From Arctopsyche grandis (lineage: Eukaryota; Arthropoda; Insecta; Trichoptera; Hydropsychidae): a stretch of 64,000 nt of DNA. The stretch is from positions 29,195,205 through 29,259,204 of the forward strand of contig NC_135361.1 in assembly GCF_051622035.1 (NCBI RefSeq). The letters are read 5' to 3'. Within the stretch, counting starts at the first letter, position 1; each line of letters starts with the position of its first letter. Of this stretch, positions 55,001 through 64,000 are shown one piece after another. The position numbers and the translations under genes were made by a program. The notes beneath the pieces were generated by a model. The model did no database searches, was not told the DNA's origin, and saw nothing but the letters and a program-made list of their open reading frames with translations.

Positions 55001-56101
55001 ATGTTGGCGGTAGCGCGTCTGGGGCTGAGGCCTCTGAGGGCAGTAGGGGGGCTGCGGGGGCTGCAGTTGGCCCCCCAACCATCCCGACAACTCCTCCTAC
55101 CGGCCTGCGCAGCCCGAGGCCTGTCCTCGGAGCCCCCGGCGACTACGCCCCTCGACCTAGAGTGGACCGACATAGCCCCAACAGTAGTCCAGACAGCCGG
55201 CGAACCCGCACTCTCCAGCCTCGGCCTGGCTGGCTGGACCCCAACAGGCATGGCCCAACAATGCCTGGAGTACCTTCACGTCTCTCATCACCTACCCTGG
55301 TGGGGCACCATCGTCGTCGGAACCATCTGCATCCGCACGCTCATATTCCCAATAGTAATAATGACCCAGCGCCACATCGGCCACTTCAACAACTCCATGC
55401 CGCAAGTGATGCACTTGCAACAAAGATTCAGCGAGGCGAGGAAAGCCGGCGACCAGATCGAAGCCCAACGCTATGCTTCGGAAATAGCAAACTTCATGAA
55501 GGAAAAGAATCTAAACCCATTCAAGAACTTCTTGGGACCTTTCGCTCAAGCACCATTCTTCATATCATTCTTTCTAGCACTACGCGGCATGGCTAACTGT
55601 CCCGTCGACAGTATGAAAGACGGCGGTCTCTATTGGTTCACAGACCTGACAGTACCCGATCAATTCTATGGCTTGCCCGTTTTTACCAGCCTCACTCTTT
55701 TAGTTACTATAGAACTAGGCGTCGACACCGGTAAGATGAATACCGAGAATGCGAAGACGGTCAAGTACCTATTCCGAGCTGTGCCCTTCCTCATGCTGCC
55801 GTTCTCAGCCCAATTTCCAGCGGCGATCTTGTGCTATTGGGCATCGACGAACGTCTTCTCCGTGTTGCAGGTTTCATTTTTGAAAGTACCGGCCGTTCGA
55901 GAGTTTTTCAAAATACCGAAACATATTCCACCGCCACAACAGCAGCAGACCAGTCCTGTAAAACACAAAAACTTTACCGAAAGTTTCAGAGAATCGTGGG
56001 AGAATGTTAAGCTGTCGAAAGAGCTCGACGAGAGAACACAGGCGCAGAGAGCTATCGCCGCTAGAAAGATGGCATCAATTCAAGCGAAGAAATCCGAATA
56101 A
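55001..56101 (+). CDS. OXA1L: OXA1L, mitochondrial inner-membrane protein insertase (YidC/Oxa1/Alb3 family)
   Basis: One uninterrupted frame of 366 residues. Residues 1-42 are Arg/Leu/Ala-rich without acidic residues, as in a mitochondrial presequence, ending near ARGLSSEPP. The Oxa1 core follows: first membrane segment about 98-121 (WWGTIVVGTICIRTLIFPI), the charged matrix hairpin 130-170 with NSMPQVMHLQQ, then segments near 174-195 (GPFAQAPFFISFFLALRGM), 222-240, 258-272 and 273-292 (FPAAILCYWASTNVFSVLQ). A Gln/Pro stretch (311-317) and a basic C-terminal tail that can bind the mitoribosome complete it. The family inserts mitochondrially and nuclear encoded subunits of respiratory complexes into the inner membrane. 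Start ATG 55001 is the first in frame and gives a normal presequence and length. The first 300 bases are very GC-rich against an AT-rich background. The lack of introns is notable: it may be ancestral intron loss or a functional retrocopy. Confidence 0.95.
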   Translation: MLAVARLGLRPLRAVGGLRGLQLAPQPSRQLLLPACAARGLSSEPPATTPLDLEWTDIAPTVVQTAGEPALSSLGLAGWTPTGMAQQCLEYLHVSHHLPWWGTIVVGTICIRTLIFPIVIMTQRHIGHFNNSMPQVMHLQQRFSEARKAGDQIEAQRYASEIANFMKEKNLNPFKNFLGPFAQAPFFISFFLALRGMANCPVDSMKDGGLYWFTDLTVPDQFYGLPVFTSLTLLVTIELGVDTGKMNTENAKTVKYLFRAVPFLMLPFSAQFPAAILCYWASTNVFSVLQVSFLKVPAVREFFKIPKHIPPPQQQQTSPVKHKNFTESFRESWENVKLSKELDERTQAQRAIAARKMASIQAKKSE

Positions 56102-56145
56102 TATAATTCCGTAGATATTTAAAATGTGTAAAACAAAAATCTGTA

Positions 56146-56151
56146 AATAAA
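56146..56151 (+). terminator. OXA1L polyadenylation signal
   Basis: AATAAA lies 45 bp after the OXA1L stop codon, giving a very short 3' UTR. Confidence 0.65.
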
Positions 56152-56528
56152 ATTAAATCAAAAACAACGCAATATTCTTTTATTTCATTGTAACAACTAG
56201 TACTACTGTAGAAATATACTGTAACATTCAAATGAATGACCTTTAGAAACACAAACCCACACCTGGGGAAAAACATGAATGACATCATCGCATGAGTGAA
56301 CGAATTCTAGACCAGTTGTACTCACGTGAGATTTTACTGTGGCCGCATAATTGGCATTGGTAGTTCTATGGAAACGTCTAATGAAAATTCACCTTTTTCA
56401 ACATCAAAATATCTTTCAAATACTAAAAGTTGGTTAGTTTTTGTCACATCATTAATTTCATCCAAACATAAACTATAAAATGGATTTTCAAGTCCTATAA
56501 ATATTCCTATTTCGTTCTTCTTCTTCAC

Positions 56529-56920
56529 GTGCCATGTCCTCCCAGAACGTCGGCAACTAGATGTCCCATTCGTAATTTGTCAACGGCTGCTCGGAATAGT
56601 GCTCGGGTGCTGAGGCCGTACCACTGGAGAAGATTCTTTAACCAAGATGTTTTCCGACTGCGTTGGCCTACGATTTTCTCCTGGATTATTAGGCGCAGGA
56701 GATCGTATTTCTCGTTCCGCACCGCATGTCTAAAGTACTCCAATTTACGCCTTTTCACACTTTGGTGCACTTCGACATGCTTTCCCATCAGGGCTAGCAC
56801 CTCGATATTGGTACAACGCGCCATCCATGAAATTCTCAGCTTCCTTCTGTATGTCCACATCTCAAAGGCCTGTAGTTTTTTGCAGGTGGCATCTATCAGG
56901 GTCCATGCTTCTATTACAGA
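56529..56920 (-). pseudogene. RTE-like LINE C-terminal fragment
   Basis: An open minus-strand stretch includes KLQAFEMWTYRRKLRISW, KRRKLEYFRHAVRNEKYDL and TSWLKNLLQWYGLSTRALFR. These words belong to the region downstream of the reverse transcriptase in many insect LINEs. It meets a Jockey fragment of opposite orientation at about 56925. Confidence 0.85.
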
Positions 56921-56924
56921 AGGA

Positions 56925-57880
56925 TATTTTGATATCTGACAGGCCTTCGACAGGGTATGGCATGAAGGACTTATCCACAAAATCAGCAAGTCACTACCTG
57001 GAAATTATTGTAAATTACTGGGATTATACCTATCCAGACGCAAATTCAGTCTCTCATGAGGAGGCATTCTCTAACTTTTTCACAGCCTCTGCAGGAGTAC
57101 CACAGGGAAGCGTGATAGGGCCTATACTGTACCTGATATACACTGCTGACATCCCGACAAGTGAAGAGACATTCATTGGAACATTTGCCGATGACACAGT
57201 CATTATGTCATCGAGCGAGTCGCAAGCGGAAGCGTTTGAATGCCTGCAGCGTGCACTGGATAAGATAAGCAAATGGACCAAGGATTAGAAGATGAAACTC
57301 AACGAGCTAAAATCAATGCAGGTCACATTTGTACTGCGACAAAATAGTATCAGCATTCAGACTTTCATAAACGGAATCCAAGTTCCACGAGCTTTGTCAG
57401 TCCAATATTTAGGATTGCATCTTGACTCAAGGCTTACTTGGAAGCATCATATTAAAAAAAAAAATAGAACACATTCGAATGAAACAGAGAGAAATGCACT
57501 GGCTAATAGGAAGACACTCCAAATTAGACCTACACTGCAAAAAACTGATATACCAGGCAATCGTGAAGCCAATATGGACATATGGCATACAACTGTGGGG
57601 ATGCAGTAAGCCATCCAACATCGAAAAAATGCAAAGATGTCAAAACCAGTTTCTGAGGATTATCACCGATGCATATCGCTTCGTCATAAATGAAGAGATC
57701 CACAAGGAACTTAAAATCCAAAAAGTAAAAGAAGTCATCCGAGAATGCGCCGGGAGGCACGAGTTGAGACTGCACCGTCACCCTAACATAGAAACTTTGC
57801 AGCTACTGGACACAACTCACCAGCAGAGGCGTTTAAAGAGAAAAAACCCTCACGAATTGGTGTTCCGAATGTGAGAGATT
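56925..57880 (+). pseudogene. Jockey-clade LINE reverse-transcriptase fragment
   Basis: Across three frames the plus strand reads QAFDRVWHEGLIHKI, AGVPQGSVIGPILYLIYTAD, FADDTVIM (the catalytic box), QYLGLHLDSRLTWKHHI and AIVKPIWTYGIQLWGC, then IEKMQRCQNQFLRIITDAY. This is a Jockey-type reverse transcriptase with its C-terminal region. The breaks are a frameshift near 57020, a TAG at 57286 and a shift near 57460. It is a dead 5'-truncated copy. Confidence 0.9.
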
Positions 57881-59258
57881 CACAATTTTGGAGACGGAGT
57901 GATGATTCCGTAATGCCCATACATGACCTGAAGAACAGCAATATCACTGGTGATGATTTATCAGGAATTGATAAGATGGCACCAAAAAAAAATATACAAG
58001 GAATGCAGCTCTTGCTTACTTTCACACATTTCACCCAGATAGCACCCAAGATATCTGAAACTATCTACTCTTTCCACCACGTTGTTATTAATTGATCAAT
58101 TTTGTTGAATCTTCGTAATTTCATAATTTTTAGAAATATTACTATATAAAACGTTGGTGGACGCAGCAAAATCGTGGCCGCAAATGAGAACCACTGCTCT
58201 AGACACTGAAACCATCGCAGAGCTACATTCACGCACTTCCAAAATAAACAGTAATGTAACAAATAAAATAAACAACTTTTGTAATCAAAGACATTTATTA
58301 CTTATCGATACATAAGCGGATACAAAATGAAATAAAAATAAAAATGTCAAATTTTATTTACCCTGCATTCAAAAATAGAACTTAATACAATTTAACAGAC
58401 CATTTCAAATACTAAAAACAATCAATTGTACAGCATAAGTTGTGAAATCAAAATCAATCGTGAGCGCTTACAAAATCGATGACCAAAACGACAATACTAC
58501 GCACACATATCGTTTTTACAGATTCAATATTGCAACACTACCGACATGTATGATCGTAAACGTTGATAGATCATCAAAATCAACATCTTTGGCATTGAAA
58601 ACATTATGCATATACAAACGTGCCAACCAGAAATCGTTTACGGTGAAAATAACGTCACATACACATACAAAAAGGTCTTAAGTTCTAAAAGATTTGTGCA
58701 ACTTTCAACAACATATATTTCAATCTCTATACAAAAATATATTAAATGTACGCTTTTCATAGTAACGACAAAGATAACATGTACTCATGTCGTTAAAATA
58801 AAACAGAACAGTAATTTATACAAGCGTATATATTATATATTAAACGTAGTATTTATTTACAACGTATAGCAAAAACTTTTATTTATTTATAATATAATAC
58901 AATACGGAATAAATTGACGAGAATAATATATATATATGTATATAATTTTTTTTTTTTGTTTACACTCTTATATTCATATTAATTGACATAATACACGCCG
59001 ATCTAGATATTTAACTATTTAATAAATTACTAAGCTTCTTTTCGTTTGCAAAACGTTAACAATTGTAAAATAAAATAAACATATGTTGATAAAAAAAATA
59101 AATGTTCACCGGAAAGGAATACATGTAATAAAAAAATATAATCGATTTAACAATATACACTTTTAATTATTCTAATTAGATTAATTATTACAGAAACATT
59201 GCGAAATTCGTGGTTGTTGATACTGTGCGCACATTTCAAATACACTAAATATATATAA

Positions 59259-59265
<7 letters not shown>

Positions 59266-59325
<60 letters not shown>
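59266..59325. repeat. (TA)n microsatellite
   Basis: About 60 bp of near-perfect TA in AT-rich intergenic DNA. Confidence 0.93.
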
Positions 59326-59328
<3 letters not shown>

Positions 59329-60540
59329 TTATGTATTACGTAATATTGGTTAAAATTAGTCGAAACATTCAATTGCATACTTGGCAGTGTTTAAGTTAAT
59401 GTTAAGTGAGTCGAAAAATGGTCTCGTGTCACAAGCTTTGTATTTAAAAAAAAAATGATTAATTATTTAATTTCAAACATTAATAAACTCATCACATTAT
59501 TTATAAAGAAAATTAAAAAAAAAAACTTACAAAACGATAAAATACTGAATTCCATACAATAGAAAATATAATATATAAAAATTAATATAGGTATCATGTA
59601 AATTTGTAATAAAAATATGAGTTGATATGTTGTATTGATAAGATTTGTTTATGAATAAATATAAAAAAATAAATTAAAAATCAGTACTAAAAAAAATAAT
59701 CTTTCTATATAAAAGTGTGATATATTTTCAGAATATGGCACTTGGTATATAAATAAAACATTGTACAATTTGATTTAACCTTTTGAGTGTCGCCAGTCAG
59801 AAACATATAATATACATATACATATATAAAAACACAAAGACATAAAGACCGATACTCGATGAGCTCGTATTCATCAAATTTAACATCGTAGTCGATTTCA
59901 CAGTACATATATGTGGTAGAGATAATCCAGACAGATGACGCTGTTCAGGACCACGGTTAGGATGAAGACCAAACACGTGCGTTTTCAGTCATGTTGTTTA
60001 TTAAGACGATACGTGCGGAGGTTTAGCGACCAACCGCGCGGAGCACAGGTCCAACTGCGACTAACCGTTATATCTCTGCCCCTTTTCATCCCCTTCTCAC
60101 AATCAGCCGTAACATACCCTTTCTCAGCCATAGCCCATACATCAGCCTTTCGTTCAATTCCAACCCTACATATATACATCATTCGAAAATGGCAAAAAAA
60201 CCAGACAATTCTCAAACTAATCACCCTTACCAGACATTTAAATCATTCAAGGTCAAATCGACCTTCAGATTTTGACTCATTTGTACTCGGAATTGATCAC
60301 TGATCCATTCCCATGGTTCTTTTTAAACATTGTTGCCATAAAAATGAAAAAAAAGCAGAATTTTTAAAAAGTTCAGATACATTTATATATTACAAGTTGA
60401 AGGACTACTAATTCCAAAAAAAAAAAAAAAAACATATATTTAGACTGGAACTACATACATTACAAAATATATATTGTATTGTAGAGATCAGGTGAGTGGC
60501 GCTCATCAACCACTGCCAAAAAGTCCTCAGCATATAAATG

Positions 60541-60625
60541 AGCCCGGTCTCCGTGACGGGCCGGAATGTGAAATGCCGGAAAACGCAAATATCGGAAGGC
60601 AAAGATCGAAAATCGAAAGATCTTA
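60541..60625. repeat. Iterated CCGGAAAACGCAAATATCGG words
   Basis: GGGCCGGAATGTGAAATGCC, GGAAAACGCAAATATCGGAA and GGCAAAGATCGAAAATCGAA form a short degenerate array. Confidence 0.5.
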
Positions 60626-61065
60626 AGTCTTAACCAATAAGATAATGACCAATGATCTCTCTGGGTGGAAAGTGCACGATGGGTATAAATGATAGACGGA
60701 TTTGGTCCATGTTTCATTCGGAGCTGGTGGATCAAGAACAACAAACTTTCACTCCAATCTCGGAAACTCCTCTACACGTCCACGCTACAATATATTTGAC
60801 TAGTAAGAGTAAAGATGAATATATGATTAAATTGGAAAATATTCCACTCACCATACTGATATTGTGACCTTAAAACCAGCACCTGAAACCGACTACGACA
60901 AACCGAACGAGGCAAAAAAAAAAAAAAAAAAACGAAAACCTAAATAGGAACTCAAATGAGCATTCAAAACGAAAATATATGCATCAAAAATAATAATATA
61001 CTTAAATTAAATTTCGATAGATTTGGCATACACAGCACGCGAAAGTAACGGTAACCCAACGATGA

Positions 61066-63552
<2,487 letters not shown>

Positions 63553-63639
63553 CTGGAATTCATAAATTATTAATCATTACTCATACACAGGATATACATA
63601 AGACTAACACGGCTGGACAGGGAAAGTAGGATTAAAAAT

Positions 63640-64000
63640 TAACGTATGTAGATAAGACCAAACTAATGTTCAATAGTTATTGCATACCTGATAGCATCTC
63701 ATTAGATGATAAACCAGTAGAATTAGTAAATAATTGTTTATATTTAGGTCAAATAATTGTTTATATTTAGGTCAAATAATTGACATGTCCGGTAGTAAAG
63801 ATGAAGAGATAAAGAGAGCTGATTTGGACGTATGAATGTTGTTTTTAAATCAAAAATGCCACTCTGACTGAAGAAAAAGATCTTTAATCAATGCCTTTTG
63901 CCAGTGATGACGTATGTATGTGAAACTTGGAAATAGAACGCCAAGATGTTACAAAAACTCCAATGCACTCAAAGAAATATACAACGCAGTATACTCGGCA
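63640..64000 (+). pseudogene. RTE-like LINE fragment, runs off the window
   Basis: The plus strand, with several breaks, gives SISLDDKPVELVNNCLYLGQ, SGSKDEEIKRADL and MLQKLQCTQRNIQ, the usual region after the RTE catalytic box. A 29-bp stretch ending TTTATATTTAGGTCAAATAATTG is tandemly doubled near 63731-63780. Confidence 0.75.

Larger units (their letters stand above)
57881..61065. other. AT-rich intergenic DNA between LINE fragments and PGGT1B
   Basis: 57881-58100 may be the 3' end of the Jockey fragment. 58190-58205 has GAGAACCACTGCTCTAGAC, a word common in old transposons. 58.3-59.9 kb is very AT-rich. 59930-60300 is mixed with no coding resemblance. The stretch 61000-61065 is PGGT1B 3' UTR on the minus strand. 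Confidence 0.4.

Noticed and set aside
55162..55596. 144-codon frame inside OXA1L
   Set aside because: It is the alternative frame of a GC-rich conserved gene and has no family match, whereas the main frame does.
56827..57288. Possible active reverse transcriptase
   Set aside because: The FADD box is present but the frame is broken upstream and downstream and the element lacks its 5' part.
59935..60303. 122-codon plus frame
   Set aside because: An opposing frame is also open, composition is ordinary, and no domain or splice-consistent neighbour is visible.

Overview
The window is AT-rich, repeat-dense nuclear DNA of an arthropod, most likely an insect. The evidence is spliceosomal introns (from under 100 bp to about 10 kb), a dpr-interacting-protein (DIP) type neuronal immunoglobulin gene, two conserved eukaryotic housekeeping genes, many tRNA-derived SINEs, decayed non-LTR retroposons and long (TA)n tracts. 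I cannot name the order from sequence alone.

Genes. (1) 10762-29240, plus strand: the last six coding exons of a GPI-anchored immunoglobulin-superfamily protein of the DIP/lachesin type. They encode the end of Ig2, all of Ig3, a Thr-rich stalk made of two small symmetric exons, and the GPI signal. Ig1 and the start of Ig2 lie left of the window. (2) 49994-51461, plus strand: a three-exon gene, reconstructed from splice sites, for an unrecognised secreted glycoprotein of about 167 residues. (3) 55001-56101, plus strand: an uninterrupted OXA1L (mitochondrial inner-membrane insertase) reading frame. (4) 61066-63552, minus strand: the last four exons of the geranylgeranyltransferase type I beta subunit (PGGT1B); its first exon lies right of the window. 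These genes show no operon-like relation; they are ordinary neighbours separated by repeats.

Repeats fill most of the rest. About twenty copies of a tRNA-derived SINE share one 3' tail that can fold on itself, but carry two different tRNA-like heads. Non-LTR retroposon fragments (RTE-like and Jockey/CR1-like) lie at 13.0, 17.7, 34.5, 56.5, 56.9 and 63.6 kb. Two solo LTRs of one family (16.35 and 52.3 kb) both have ATAT target duplications. DNA-transposon derivatives include a piggyBac-like TTAA element, a hAT-like element with an 8-bp target duplication, a PIF/Harbinger transposase fragment, and several fold-back elements with long inverted arms. Several nest in a readable order: LTR in hAT-like element in DIP intron; piggyBac-like element in SINE; SINE in fold-back element.

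Layout: 1-10.7 kb, fold-back elements and SINEs, probably still DIP intron; 10.7-29.2 kb, DIP exons with TE-filled introns; 29.2-50 kb, intergenic DNA with GC-richer unique islands (33.4, 36.9, 39.0, 45.0 kb) among repeats; 50-51.5 kb, secreted-protein gene; 52-54.8 kb, solo LTR and transposon relics; 55-56.1 kb, OXA1L; 56.5-58.1 kb, two abutting LINE fragments; 58.1-61 kb, AT-rich DNA; 61-63.6 kb, PGGT1B; then another LINE fragment.

The most unusual feature is the number of unrelated loci made of short, degenerate, word-like iterated motifs, some arranged as inverted arms. I see no prokaryotic-type system, CRISPR array, rRNA gene or functional tRNA gene.
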